Of a DNA stretch of 64,000 bases, positions 9,480-21,690 are shown one piece after another. This DNA comes from Lactarius indigo (taxonomy: Eukaryota; Basidiomycota; Agaricomycetes; Russulales; Russulaceae), in assembly GCA_025766275.1 (NCBI GenBank), contig JAFKAC010000043.1, positions 62,001-126,000 of the forward strand, read 5' to 3'. The stretch's first letter is position 1. The number at the start of each line of letters is the position of its first letter. The position numbers were made by a program, and so were the translations under genes. The notes under the pieces are model-generated. The model saw only the letters and a program-made list of their open reading frames with translations, was not told the DNA's origin and made no database searches.

Positions 9480-10480
9480 CCAATGGCATCCATCCATGAC
9501 GTCACCATTTCTTATGCCCGATATTACACGTGACCACGAAACCGCGCTCCAACGACAACCTGCCGTCGGTCTTCTCGGTCTACAACACGCTCCCAGATCT
9601 CTCCAGCACAAACGACGGGCATCACTTACTGCAGGTATCCTGCGCCGATCTCAAGAAGTGTCTAAAGGAATGTGAGTCATGCCCTCGGAGAAGAGCGCAG
9701 CTTGTCTACGCGTTTTCCAAAGTAGGGCAGCAGTACGGTCTCTGCTTCTCTTCCTGCTTCCCCAGCTGATGCTTGCTCTCCGTGCAGAGACCTCGCATCG
9801 CAGCGACACAGCCCACCATGATTGATGCGATCACCATGGCTCTGTCCAACCCGACCATCTTCGACTTTGTTCCAGTCTTCGAGCTTCAAGCTTCAAGCTC
9901 GATGTTGTCCCTCGCTGCGCACGGGTACCCATTGATTGCACACCTCTGGATATTCCCAAGTGGTGGGCTTGAGGGCGCGCACGCCTAGAATCGTACACAT
10001 ATATGCGCCACGTAGGAACATGGTACGTGTCCCTGCAGTCCATCTCTCTTCGACGCCCAGCTCTCCAACGACAGCGCAAAAATACATAAGGTAAATGGAG
10101 GTCTGTATGTCGCTCAACTAGAGCGCAACGTGCATATACTCGTTCTCGCTGCCCGCGGATTGCAGAGGACCGTACGTGCAAGCAGCCGCTGCGCCACAAC
10201 CCAAGTCGAGCGCTGAGTCATGATGGTGAGTTCTCCCCCCCTTTTCTCCCTGGCGATAACCATACATTGAAATTATCGTGAATAAGGCGAACCGTGCCAG
10301 TTTGTCAGCGGACAAGCTCGCGTAGATCGTCGGACGTTACGCGCTGCCGCACGTATATTTGGTTCGACCTTTGTGGTAGCGATCGTCTCGCACTCATTAA
10401 CACCGTGCACTCCTGATTTCCTGTGGCCGAATTCGTCTTCCTCCCACGTGCCATCCAATGGAATTGGTTGTCCCGTCTCA
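9480..10480 (+). pseudogene. Decayed eIF3m-like fragment 2
   Basis: Blocks in order: a VYNTLPDLSSTNDG-like piece near 9580-9620; KKCLKECESCPRRRAQL near 9655-9705; IDAITMALSNPTIFDFVPV at about 9821-9877 after an AG-ended pyrimidine tract; AQLERNVHI with frameshift near 10115-10145; and a piece near 10270-10400 comparable to the IRAGLL..KLAQ motif of the PCI region. Order and spacing fit one multi-exon eIF3m gene. Frameshifts between blocks mean it cannot encode a full protein. It is nearly collinear with fragments 4 and 11. Confidence 0.5.
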
Positions 10481-11160
10481 GTACCGACTTGCAACAAAGA
10501 TCTTCAACCTTTTTTGTGTCTACCTACTAATCTTGCCAAAATGCGTGTGACTGACCCCGTCAATTCCCAGCCCAAGAGTCCGCGATCAAGTACTGCGCGT
10601 CTATTCTACCCCCATTATGGTGTCTCCTGACCCTTGTTTCTCATCTATCTCAATATCTCAGTTGCCGCAGAGGGTACTGTACGTGGATACTCAACTGTTC
10701 TACAATCCAAGACGATGCACAGATCTCCCGGCTACTCACAGGGTACCCCTCGTAACGCAGACCCGAATATACACCTTTTTTCCAATCGTTTCGACAGGAC
10801 CTTGTAGTCGAGGACGGTTGACTACCTATCTGATGACGGTGCGAGGAAAAGAGAGGTATTTTCTGTCCCATTGATGTCAAGGGCTTGGGCGATGGACCAC
10901 TGTGAGTGCCAAAGTGTCGAGGAAGTCGTCTCCGTTGACCCGCCATCATTTTCCGTCCTGCAACAGAGATCGAAGAATCCTTCAATATTTGTTTATCCCC
11001 ATCCATTAAACACACGGTCGATAGATTCTCTATAAATCCTATCGTCATACACGCGACTACAGGGTCTGCGTTCAAGCTATAATATTCAAGTACCACGCGT
11101 GCGTCTCCGCATCGGTGTGATATCTCCTAGCGCTCCTAGCGCTCATCAACCATTTGTGTA
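10481..11160. repeat. Repeated spacer between eIF3m-like fragments
   Basis: No gene recognised. It is present also at about 16485-17160 and 61290-61990. Shared marks include GGTACTGTACGTGGA (about 10673-10687) and CTATCTGATGACGGTGC. A plus-strand frame through YVDTQLFYN is kept in all three copies, but it is short and interrupted, and I do not recognise it. Confidence 0.45.
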
Positions 11161-11953
11161 AGCTTTGACGAACTTCAACACGCACCCACGACAATATTCC
11201 CTCCATTTCTCATCCTACAACCCTCTCCCAGGTGTCGCTGGAACAAGTAAAAAACTGCGCATTTTGGAGTTTTCTCGCCAAAAGGTGGCTGAGCGAGTGG
11301 AAGATCACCACCTCGAAGAAGCTTTTTTGAGAGCATCTTGCGACGTCTTTTCCAAAGAAGGATAGCCGTGCGTCCTCTACTTCTCTCTCCCTTTCGCCTG
11401 CTGACGTGCCTCGCTCTCCGTACATACCTGTGGCCTACCGCTGAAAAGCTCGCACACATCCCCTAGCATCGCAAGCCACGTAGCTTACCGTACTCGACAC
11501 GATCGCCACGGCCTTGTCTGACCTAATTGTCGTCTTGGCCCTCCCTCTCCTCAAACTCAATGCGGTCCTCGTTGCGCAAGTGCACTTGCTCTTTATGTTC
11601 CTCCAGACATCCCAAAGCAGCGGCTGGACGACCTAGATGCCTGCCAGCACGTGCACGCAGACACGTCACCAATGGTAAGTAAGCATTTCCTCCGCTTCCG
11701 CTGCCAAACACTTTTCTTCGCTTCGATGCTTTCTTCCTTGACTGCACTGACCCTATATATAAAAGAGATCCTCACGGACTCGTCAACTTGTATTCTCGCG
11801 TGGCCCGCGCAGACGTTGCGCGCTATTTGGTCTGCATGGGTGGGCCTCGCAGGGTGGCCCGCCTTTCCCGAAGGAGTGCTTGACGTTGTCTCTTTCGCCC
11901 AGCGCTGTTACGAAGCAGTCTTGGCAGTGGTGACGCCGGTAGCAAAGTAGTCA
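11161..11953 (+). pseudogene. Decayed eIF3m-like fragment 3
   Basis: Starts with a piece near YNPLPGVAGTSKKLR (11215-11260), continues with FSRQKVAERVEDHHLEEAF (11270-11326), then LTVLDTIATALSDLIVVLA in a shifted frame near 11485-11540, and ends with a C-terminal block GVLDVVSFAQRC..PVAK and a stop at 11948-11950. The PVAK stop is shared with fragments 5 and 6, so the ancestral C-terminus is visible. Several frameshifts. TATATAAAAG at 11754-11763 falls within it. Confidence 0.5.
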
Positions 11954-12518
11954 GAGACTCCTGAAGGTACGATAGTGTTCCTACGTCAGTTTAGAATGCC
12001 TACAAGGATTTGTCTACGGCAGCAGAATTCGCTCGACCGCATGTCTTATCCATGCCTACTCGTACTCATTGACCCATTGGGTAATTCACCACGAGTTCCC
12101 TGTAACCTGTACTACCTAAAACGTCCTTGTCCCCCATCTTCGAATGGCTCCACATAGTATCGACTCTATAAGTTTCTCAACGCTGCAACGCTACTCTCAA
12201 TAAGAGGTACAAGGAGAGACTATTCGCAGAGACTACCGGAGCTGAGGGAATAGAGACGACTACCTGTCTGTGCGCAGAGGCCTCCGCGTCACTTCCTGGT
12301 ACGCTCACTGGCCCACTTGAGGGGATTACCGAGACTTCTCACTCACTGATCTCCACTGGACCAAGTTTACACATTTGCCACGTATTTGCACCATGTAATA
12401 GGGCAGTATATACACAGGATGAGAAAAGTGTTGAATAGTATCAGTCATGGTGATATCGGGAGCCCTATGGGAATATATACCCTATATCACACACGAGCAT
12501 CAAAGAGATTGGGGGACG
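11954..12518. repeat. Conserved spacer 3' of DUF6535 gene B
   Basis: Non-coding as far as I can see. Same family as the spacer at 7621-8054 and almost collinear with 17975-18548. TATATACCCTATAT-like AT-rich sequence at 12474-12488 lies about 40 bases beyond the gene B stop and may be part of its 3' processing region. Confidence 0.45.
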
Positions 12519-15299
12519 TTAAACAATATCATACGAGCAACAGAAAGGCTGTGGTGGACGACCTCCTCCTGCACGCTCGGCATTCGGTTCACGTGGTGAA
12601 GGGCCTGCGATGGCTGGGTCCATGTCAGTGACCGATGGTGACGGCGATTGAGGTGAGGTATCTAAGGTGGCCATAGCGTTTGCGTGGATTGTGCGAATCG
12701 CCGAGGGGGGATCAAGAGCGTCATTTTCATTTCGTGGACCAGGCTTCGGACTACCATCATCCTCGGCAGCGGCACGCAGATCAGGTGCAGAGGCGAGCCC
12801 TATCGAAGCGCTGGGAGTAGTAGGGATTATTTCCAGAAGATGAAGTTCTGTGTAAAAAGGCGAGAGGTCAGATCGAGCCATGGGTAAGTGTGAAGACGGC
12901 GAAAAACCTGTAGGAAGTGTATTGTCGAGAATTGGATAAGAAGCTGAAGGGTAGTTCGGTGGATCCGAAGGCACCATGAGGTCTGCGTCATGCTGGAGGG
13001 TAACGGCAGCGGGTGGCGAGGCAGAGGAAAGAGGAGGGGTGGATGTTGAGGTCGCAGAAGTGGGGTAGAGTATTGTTCCACCAGAGGTGATGATCGCATC
13101 AGCGGTCGCTGGATCTGGTGAGGTGGCAGGAAATGAGAGACTTTCGGTGGTCGTCTGATGAGCGGTCCGGGGGTGGAAGTCGTCAAGCGGTATATCTGTG
13201 AGGCTTTCGATGACGTGAGGCGGGGATATGGACGAGGAAGGCACATCAGGACTAGAAAGGGGAGCAGGGAGCGGCGCGCCATTATCGTGCAGGACAGAGT
13301 GAGCTGAGGTTGTAGGGGCAGGGTCGTGAATATGGCTAGCGATGTCGCACCGTGGATACGAGCTTGGGTCGTACAGAACGCCATGAAAATAATCGGTGGA
13401 GGCGGAGAATTGTGTTGGGGCAGCATCGGTACCTTCATGAAGAGCCATGTATACCTTCCGAATCGGTCTGAGGATCCATGTCGCCATCCCCCGATCGCTG
13501 TCATTCTGCGCTTTGAGGGCGATTTGATTCCAGAGTGCACAGAACTCGTGCTGCAGATTGGGTGACGTATCTTGCACATCGAATTCTGAAGCTTCCTCTA
13601 GAACTTGCCAGAACAGGTAATCTTGCCAGAATAGTTTCCCGAAGTGGCTAAATTGGTAGCGAGTGATGCAAATCAAGGTCGTGAGTGACAAGTTGCTGTC
13701 TGTGGCGTAGCGTCGAAGGTCAGCTTCTGGGATTCCCAGTTTATTGGGGGCCGAAATAAGCCAAGAGTCGTCATGGCGTTGCGCGATTGCAATAAGGCAG
13801 GTGAACATGGCCTCTCCAAGTAATTCAGTTTCTTGGTCTCCACCACTGTACCAACCTCGCATGATACGGATGAATTCGGTGGTTTGCAGTCCCCTAAGTT
13901 GATCCGAGGAAATGACTTTGCGGAGGATTTCCCAGAATGCATAGGGAAATTGCAGGGGGTCAAGGACTTTTGCGCAGATCATGGCCCGGCGATTCTTGAG
14001 AGGCCCGGGAAGTAAATCGGATGAGAAAGTGCGGCGAAAGAATCCTATCAATGCAAAGGAAAGCTTGTCTTTGGCATCTTCGGTGAGACCGGGCAGAGGA
14101 TCGTCGGCCACCTTGGAGCTGCGGATGCCGGGTAGGCCGGAAAAGAAACGCTCCAGTTCATGATCTTCGTCCAAACTGTCGAACGTCCACAGAAATGCGC
14201 GAGTGTCGATCTCCGATGGTGCATTCAGAGCGGCGTTCTCGGCCGCCTTCTGCATGCCCTGCACAAGTAGTTGGTGAAAACGTATCTCCAAGCGCCAAAA
14301 GCGATTATTGGCCTCATAACTAAAGTAACTCAAATAAGTGAGCTTCCGAAGAGCCCAGAATATGAGAAATGATATCCCATTAACAATCTTCCACGTCGGC
14401 AATGAAAGTGGGGTGTAGTATGGGCTATCATGACGAATGATTGGAATGACTGTGATGCACCCGTACAGAGCCGTGCAAATGCCGACCCATGACAGCGCCA
14501 ACTTGAAAACAGTCAGATTAACGTTCCATAGGAACACAACCAGACCGGCAAAGAAAAGGAACAGGGAAGCGTGGAGAAGTGTGGGCAATGCTTCAACTGC
14601 CCAAGGAAGGAGAAGCTTGTCGACACCTTCAGAAAGGAACGTGCGGATCCTTGCTCGCTTGTCGGGACTGTAACGTAACTGATTGGCTTTGAGGTATCTT
14701 CGTGCCCACTGCTGTAGCAATGTCGCGAGCAGAGCACAAGAAATACTAATTACAAGGCTCAAGAACCAAAGGGAATTTACCCAGACGGCATAGGTTGGTG
14801 GGGAGAATGGGGGTGGGGAAGAAGGAAGGGGAATATTGGGTTGATTCGGGTTGGAAACGGTCTGATAGATGTTCGCGAGGTAGAAGTTGGAGGTATCCTG
14901 TGGGTTCGGCCGAATATCCTGAATGGACACCGAGATCAAAGATGCAACGGCAGCAGAGAATAAACCGGTCTGTGATCATTCGGTTGGTGTCAAGCACGGC
15001 ATTAGGTGATGGAGACGCACAAATATCAGAATCCCATCAGCGTCCGCTTTCCATCCTTCAGCCATCTTATTGTCCTCTTCCGAGGCCATCTCTAAGTACA
15101 TTGAGAAAATAGGCCCAGAGCCGTCGACAAAGTTCGATACGCCCTGTGTTGCTTGATTCTGCGCCGACTGGGGTGGGTACAGGTAGTCGCCTGTGAGAGC
15201 GTCAGTGATGGGTATTGAGCCAAGTGGGAGTAAGGTACCTGTTGCTGGGCCTATACCTGCCTTCATTATATCGATATCTTCGTGAGGAGCTCGGGACAT
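12519..15299 (-). CDS. DUF6535 protein, gene B (subfamily 1)
   Basis: Three exons: 15299-15239, 15190-15021, 14969-12519; introns of 48 and 51 bp with GT-AG ends; 893 residues. The start MSRAPHEDIDIM is chosen because MSRxP opens all paralogues (an upstream ATG at 15308 would add MAS). Residues 70-95 hold DADGILIFTGLFSAAVAS, the first hydrophobic segment and family signature. Further membrane segments are at about 142-164 (SLWFLSLVISISCALLATLL), 207-228 and 235-256. A soluble part follows with ELERFFSGLPGIRSSKV. From about 620 on it is a Ser/Thr/Pro-rich, probably disordered tail ending SYDIV. Function is unknown in the family. The frame is intact, so it may be expressed. The closest relatives here are C and D. 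Confidence 0.82.
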
Positions 15300-15439
15300 C
15301 GAGGCCATGTTAGGTTAGAACGCCGACAACAGTCAAATGTGGGGGCTGGATTGAGAAAGAGAACGAAAAGCGTTGATTCTTATGGGACTAATAGGGAGTC
15401 TTGGCCCTTGGTGAGGTTCTGTTTTACGAGATTTACCGA

Positions 15440-16480
15440 GTCGTGTCTATAAAAGATGGACGTATGAACGACATGCGCTTTTCTTGCTTCAAGTTGAACA
15501 TTCCGACAGTGCACGTGACCGCGAGACTTGACAAACGTCTTCAATCCGCTCCAACGACAACCTGCCGTCCGTCTTCTCGGTCTACAATGGACTCCCGGAT
15601 CTCTCCAGCACAAACGATGGGCTTCAAACACTGCAGGTTCCTGCGCCAATGTCGAGAAGTATCTAAAGGAATGTGAGTTCATGCCCTCGGAGAAGAGCGC
15701 GGCTTGTCTACGCGTTTTGGGCAACAGTACGGTCTCTGCTTCTTTTTCTGCTTCACCGACTGATGCTTTCTCTCCGTGCAGAGACCTCGCATCGCAGTGA
15801 CACAGCCCGCCGTGATTGATGTGATCACCACGGCCCTGTCAAACCCGACCATCTTCGACTTCGTTCCGGTCTTCGAGCTTCGAACTTTAAGCTTCAAGCT
15901 CGATGTCGTCCCTCGCTGTGCATGCGCACCCATTGTTTGCACATTTCTGGATATTCCTAAGTGGTGGGCTTGATGACCTCCACGCCTAGCATCGTACACA
16001 CATAGGCGCCACGTAGGAACATGGTACGTGTCCCTGCAGTCTATCTCTCTTCGACGCACAGCCCCCCAAAGACAGCTCAAAGACAGAAGCCAAATGGAGG
16101 TCTGGATGTTGCTCAGCTCGAGCGCAACGTCCGTCTACTCGTTCTCGCCGCCCGCAGATTTCAGAGGACCGTACGTGCAGGCAGCCGCTGCGCCGCAACC
16201 CAAGTCGAGCGCTTGGTCATGATGGTGAGCTCTCCCCCTCCTTTCTCCCTGGGGATAGCCATGCGACGAGGTTATCATGAATGGGGCGATCCGCGCCTGC
16301 TTGTTAGCAGACAAGCTCGCGCAGACCGTCGGACGTTACGCGCCGCCGCAGTATATTCAGTTCGACTCTTCGTTCGACCTTCGCGGTAGCGATCGTCTCG
16401 CACTCCTTAACGCCGTGCACTTCTGATTTCCTGCAGCCGGATCCATCCTCTTCTCCACCTGCCATCCAACGTTGGTTGTC
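15440..16480 (+). pseudogene. Decayed eIF3m-like fragment 4
   Basis: Preceded by TATAAA on the plus strand at 15448. Blocks: TNVFNPLQRQPAVRL (15529-15573), comparable to the eIF3m stretch before its conserved ArgTyr; EKYLKECEFMPSEKSA near 15650-15700; AVIDVITTALSNPTIFDFV (15809-15865); LDVAQLERNVRLLVLAARRF (16102-16161), very like the helix preceding the PCI winged helix; and IRACLLADKLAQTVGRYA near 16290-16345, shifted in frame. This is the longest-preserved order of blocks in the window. Frame changes and internal stops mark it as a pseudogene. Confidence 0.55.
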
Positions 16481-17160
16481 CCGTCTCACTACCGACTTAC
16501 AGCAAAGATCGAGTAATCGTTCAACCTTTTTTGTGTCTACCTATTAAACTTGCCAAAAATGCATGTGACTGACCCTCCCAACCCCCAGCCGTAGAGTTCG
16601 CGATCAAGTACTGCGCGTGCATTCCCCCCTCACTACGGTGTCCCCTAGCCTTTGTTTCTCATCTAGTCTCAATATCTCAATTGTCGCAGAGGGTACTGTA
16701 CGTGGATACTCAGCTGTTCTACAACTCAAGACGAAGCGCAGATCTCCCAGCTACTCACAGGGTACCCCGAGGAAGGCAGACCCGAATGTGCACCCTTTTT
16801 CCAATCGATTCGAAAGGACCTTGCAGTCGAGGACGGTTGACTATCTATCTGATGACGGTGCTAGGACAAGAGAGGCCTTTTCTGTCCTATTGATGTCAAG
16901 GGGTTAGGCGAGGGACCGCTGTAAGTGCCAAAGTCTCGGGAACTCGTCTTCTTTGAGCCGCCGTCATATTACCGTCCTGTAGCAGAGATCGAAGGATCCG
17001 TCAACCCCTTTTGATCCCCATCCATTAAACGCGCGGTCGACCGATTCCCCAGAGATGCAATCGTTATACCCGTAACTACAAGGTCTGCGTTCAAGCTATA
17101 ATATCCAAGTACCACGCGTGCATCTCCGCCTCGGTGCGATGTATCCTAGCACTCCTAGCC
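16481..17160. repeat. Repeated spacer (copy of 10481-11160)
   Basis: Same spacer as 10481-11160 and 61290-61990. The longest frame (16617-16907, plus) is not kept at full length in the other copies, so I do not call a gene. Confidence 0.45.
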
Positions 17161-17974
17161 CTCATCAACCATTTCGGTAAGCTCTAACGAAGTACAACAC
17201 GCACCCACGACAATATTCCCTCTATTTCCCATCCTACAACCCTCTCCCAGGTTTTGCCAGCACAAGCGACAAACTGCACATGCTGCAGTTCTCTCGTCAA
17301 GAGGTGGCCGAACGAGTGGAAGATCACGCCCTCAGAGAAGCATTTTTTGAGAGCGTCTTGCGACGTTTCTTCCAAAGCGGGATAGCCGTGCGTCCTCTAC
17401 TTCTCTTCTTCCTTCGCCTGCTGACACGCCTCGCTCTCCGTACAGACCTGTGGCCTACTGCTGAAAAGTTCGCACACGTCCTCTCGCATCGCAAGCCACG
17501 TGGCTTACCGTACTCAACGCGATCACCACAGCCCCGTCCGACCTAACTGTCGTCTTGGCCCTCCCTCTCCTCAAATTCAGCACGGTCTTCGTTGTACAAG
17601 TGCACTCGCTCTTCATGCTCCTCCACACATTCCAAAGTAGCGGCTGGACGACCTGGATACTTGCCAGCACGTGCACGCAGACATGTCGCCAATGATAAGT
17701 AAGCCTTTCCTCCGCCTTCGCTGCGAAATACTTTTCTTCGCTTCGATGCTTTCTTCCTTGACTGCACTGACCCTATTACAAGCAAAAGAGATCCACATGG
17801 ACTTGTCAAGTTGCAAGCTCGCGTGGCCCACGCAGACTCTGTGCGTTATTCGGTCTGCAGGGGTGAGCCTCGCTGGGTGGCCCTCCTGGCCCATAGGAGT
17901 GCTTGACGTTGTCGCTTTCGCCTAGTGCTGTTACGAAGCCGTCTTGACAGTGGTGACGCCGGTAGCAAAGTAGT
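17161..17974 (+). pseudogene. Decayed eIF3m-like fragment 5
   Basis: Collinear with fragment 3. EWKITPSEKHFLRAS lies near 17310-17355, then SKAG with an adjacent stop. LTVLNAITTAPSDLTVVLA is at 17504-17560. HSLFMLLHTFQSSGWTTW is near 17608-17661. VSLAGWPSWPIGVLDVVAFA is at 17863-17922, followed by a stop, and PVAK with a stop near 17959-17974. Premature stops and shifts are present. Confidence 0.5.
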
Positions 17975-18548
17975 CTGAGACTCCTGACGGTAGGGTGGTG
18001 TTCCTACGTCAGTTTCAAATGCGCACAAGGATTTGTCGACGGCAGCAGAATTCGCTTGACCGCATGCCTTTTCCATGTCTACTCGTACTCACTGACCCGT
18101 TGCGTAATTTTCCACGAGTTCCCTGTGACCCGTACTACCTGAAACGTCCTTGTCTCCCATCTTCATCTTGGAACGGCTTCACATAGTATCGACTGTATAA
18201 GTTTCTCAACGCTGCAACGCTGCTCTCAATAAGAGGCCCGAGGAGAAACTTTTCGCAGAGACTACCGGAGCTGAGGGAATAGAGACGGCTGCGTGTGTGC
18301 GCGCAGAGGCCTCAGCGTCACTTCCTGATACGCTCACTGGCCCATTTAAGGGGATTACCGAGACTCCTCACTCACAACTCTCCGTTCGACCAAGTTTACA
18401 CATTTCGCCACGTATTTACACCATGTAATAGGGCAGTATATACACAGGATGAGAAAAGTGTTGAATAGTATCGGTCATGGTGATATTGGGAGCCCTATGG
18501 GAATATATACTCTATATTACACACGCGCATCAAAGAGATCGGGGGACG
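17975..18548. repeat. Conserved spacer 3' of DUF6535 gene C
   Basis: Copy of 11954-12518, including CTCTCAATAAGAGG and GGCAGTATATACACAGGATG. No coding potential seen. Confidence 0.45.
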
Positions 18549-21316
18549 TTAAACAATATCATACGAACAATGGAAAGGTTGTGGTGGAGGACCTCCTCCT
18601 GTGCGCTCGGCATTTGGTTCACGTGGTGAAAGGCCTGCGATGGCTGGGTCCATGTCAGTGACCGATGGTGACGGGGATTGAGGTGAGGTATCTAAGGTGG
18701 CCGTAACGTTTGCATGGATTGAGCGAATCGCCGAAGGGGAATTAAGAGCGTCATTTTCATTGCGTGGGCCAGGCTTCGGGCTGCCATCATCCTCGGCAGC
18801 AGCACGCAGATCAGGTGCAGAGGCGGGCCCTATCGAAGCGCTGGGAGTAGTAGGGATTATTTCCGGACGATGAAGTTCTGTGTAAAAAGGCAAGAGGTCA
18901 GATCGAGTCATGGGCAAGTGTGAAGACAGCGACAAACCTGTAGGAAGTATATTGTCGAGGATTGGACGGGAAGCTAAAGAAGGGTGGTTTGGTGGACCGG
19001 AAGGCGCCATGAGGTCTGCGTTGTGCAGAATGGCAACAGTAGCGGGTGGGGAGGTAGAGGAAAGAGGAGAGGTGGATGTCAAGGTTGTAGAAGTAGGGCG
19101 GGGTATTGTTCCACCAGAGGTGACAGGAAATGAGAGGCTTTCGGCGGTCGTCAGACGAGCAGTTCGGGGGTGGAAGTCGTCAAGGGGTATATCTGTGAGG
19201 CTTTCGACGACACGAGGTGGGGCAGCTACGGATGAGGAAGGCACATGGGAACTGGTAAGGGGAGCAGGGAGCAGCGCATCATTATCGTGCAGGACAGTCT
19301 GAGCTGAGGTCGTGGAGGCAGTCTCGTGGATATGGCTAACGACGTTGCACCGTGGATACGAGCTTGGGTCGCGCAGAACGTCATCCAACCACTCGGTAGA
19401 GGCGGAGAATTGTGTTGGGGCAGCATCGGTACCTTCATGAAGAGCGATGTAGACCTTCCGAATCGGGCTGAGGATAAGTCTCGCCATCCGCCAATCGTCG
19501 TCATTCTGCGCTTTGAGAACGATTCGATTCCAGAGCGCACAGAACTCGTGCTGCAGATCAGGTGACGTATCTTGCACATTGAATTTTGAAGCTTCCTCTA
19601 GAACAGACGAGAACCAGTAATCTGGCCAGGACAGTTTCCCGAACTGGCTAAATTGGTGGCGAGTGATGCAAATCAAGCTTGTGAGTGACAAGCTGCCATC
19701 TGTGGTGTAGCGTCGGAGGTCAGCTTCTGGGATTCCCAGTCTGTCGGGGGCGGAAATAAGCCAAGAGTCGTCGTTGCGTTGCGCTTCTGAAACAAGATAG
19801 GTGAATATGGCCTCTCCAAGTAATTCAGTTTGTTGGTCTCCACCACTGCGCCAACCTCGCATGACACGGATAAACTCAGTGGTTTGCAGTCCGCTATGTT
19901 GAACCGAGGAAATGACCCTGCGGAAGATTTTCCAGAATGCATAGGGAAATTGCAGTGGATCAAGGGCTTTCGCGCAGATCATGGCCCGGCGGTTTTTGAC
20001 AGGCTCGGGAAGCAAATCGGATGAGAAGGTGCGGTCAAAGAATCCTATCAATGCATTGGAAAGCTTGTCTTTAGCATCTTCGGTGAGATCGGGCAGAGGA
20101 TCGTCGGCCACCTTGGAGCTGCGGATGCCGGGTAGGCCGGAAAAGAAACGCTCCAGTTCGTGATCTTCGTCCAAACTGTCCAACGTCCACAGAAATGCCC
20201 GACTATCGATCTCCGATGGTGCATTCAGAGCGGCGTTCTCGGCCGCCTTCTGCATGCCCTGCACTAGTAGTTGGCGAGAACGTATCTCCAAGTCCAGAAA
20301 GCGATCATAGGCCTCAAAACTGAAATACGTGAGCTTCAGAAGAGCACGGAATATGAGAAATGATATCCCATTAACAATCTTCCACATCGGCAATGAGAGT
20401 GGGGTGTAGTATGGGCTGTCATGACGAATGATTGGAATGATTGTGAAGCACCCGTACAGAGCCGTGCAAATGCCGACCCATGATAGCGCCAACTTGAAAA
20501 CAGTCAGATTGACGTTCCATAGGAACACAACCAGACCGGCAAAGAAAAGGAACAGGGAAGCGTGGAGAAGTGTGGGCAATGCTTCAACCGCCCAAGGAAG
20601 GAGAAGCTTGTCAACGCCTTCAGAAAGGAACGTGCGGATCCTTGCTCGCTTGTGGGGACTGTAACGTAGCTGATTGGCTTTGAGGTATCTTCGTGCCCAT
20701 TGTTGTAGCAACGTCGCGAGCAGGGCACAAGAAATGCTGATTACAAGGCTCAAGAACCAAAGCGAATTGACCCAGACGGCATACGTTGGTGGGGAGAACG
20801 GGGGTGGGGAAGAAGGAAGGGGAATATTGGGTTGACTCGGGTTGGAAACAGTTTGATAGATGTTCGCGAGGTAGAAGTTGGAGGTGTCCTGTGGGTTCGG
20901 TCGAATATCTTGAATCGACACCGAGATCAAAGACGCAACGGCAGCAGAGAATAAACCAGTCTAGAGGACATGAGTATGTGAAGCAGTGCACGGTACTGGA
21001 CGAGGGCGACGCACAAAGATGAGAATTCCGTCAGCGTCCGCTTTCCATCCTTCGGCCATTTTCTTGTCTTCTTCTGTCGCCATTTCCAGGTACATTGAAA
21101 AGATAGGCCCGGAGCCATCGACGAAGTTAGATACACCCTGCGATGCTTGATTCTGCGTTGACTGGGGTGGATACTGGTGGTCGCCTATTTTGGCAGCAGT
21201 GAGGTGAGAACCTTGGTGAGAACGGTAAGGATAGAGTCATGTGGGAGAACGGTACCTTCACCAAGTCCTGCGTTGGGTACGTTCAAGTTGTTGGCCTCGT
21301 CAGGAGCTCGGGACAT
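18549..21316 (-). CDS. DUF6535 protein, gene C (5' end subfamily 2, body subfamily 1)
   Basis: Exons 21316-21256, 21184-21015, 20960-18549; introns 71 and 54 bp; 880 residues, intact. Exon 1 (MSRAPDEANNLNVPNAGLGE), the long first intron and the promoter side match copies A, E and F. Exon 3 (VSNPSQPNIPLPSSPPP, LKANQLRYSP) matches B, D and G. Exon 2 is mixed: EMATEEDKKMA is subfamily-2-like and EGWKADADG subfamily-1-like, so the switch lies there. Membrane segments sit as in gene B. The tail is Ser/Pro-rich and ends CSYDIV. It is probably a recombinant or gene-conversion product that brings a subfamily-2 promoter to a subfamily-1 protein. Confidence 0.82.
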
Positions 21317-21690
21317 TACAGTGAAGATTGTGGTGTGTCAATTGTAGGGTAAGGTGGGGGTAGAACACTTGTGGAACGGCCAGAGCGACTGCCCTTAGCC
21401 CGGCATGCAGCACGCATGAGGCAATACCAGCACGAGGAAATACCAGTTTGATCGAACCCTCAAGCGCCCAGATCATCGGTTCGTGGCAAGGTATGTTGTT
21501 ACAAAATGGGCTTCAATCCTTGTATTGGTGCTTTCATAAAATATTTGGAATTGCGTGGTAGAAACAATGCAAGACGACGTGACATGAAGACCTCTCCCGT
21601 CTGTAAGTGGAGTATCCCGTCGAAATTGCAGAGGATTATCGATTAGCGCTGAATTCAAACCGATTCACATAATCCTACCACCCTAGTCTC
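21317..21690. repeat. Upstream region of gene C, copy of the copy-A upstream region
   Basis: Aligns with 6447-6800 and, near the gene, with the upstream DNA of E and F (GTGAAGA followed by GTGTGTCAATTG, then AGAACACTTGTGGAACG). No gene seen. It should contain the gene C promoter on the minus strand. Confidence 0.5.

Larger units (their letters stand above)
9300..15320. repeat. Tandem segmental duplication, unit 1 (about 6.03 kb)
   Basis: This block (spacer, two eIF3m-like fragments, spacer, DUF6535 gene B) is repeated in the same orientation at 15321-about 21060, where it contains gene C. The genes' stop codons lie 6030 bp apart (12519 and 18549). A third copy of the gene-plus-spacer part is 58537 to the window end. 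The homology starts near 9300 with GACTAATAGGGAGTCT (9365-9380), which recurs at 15387-15402. Confidence 0.75.
15321..21060. repeat. Tandem segmental duplication, unit 2
   Basis: Second copy of the unit at 9300-15320. Similarity covers the spacer, both eIF3m-like fragments and gene C from its stop back to about exon 2. Beyond that the sequence switches to the subfamily-2 type seen at copies A, E and F, so the duplication or a later conversion ends there. Confidence 0.7.
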
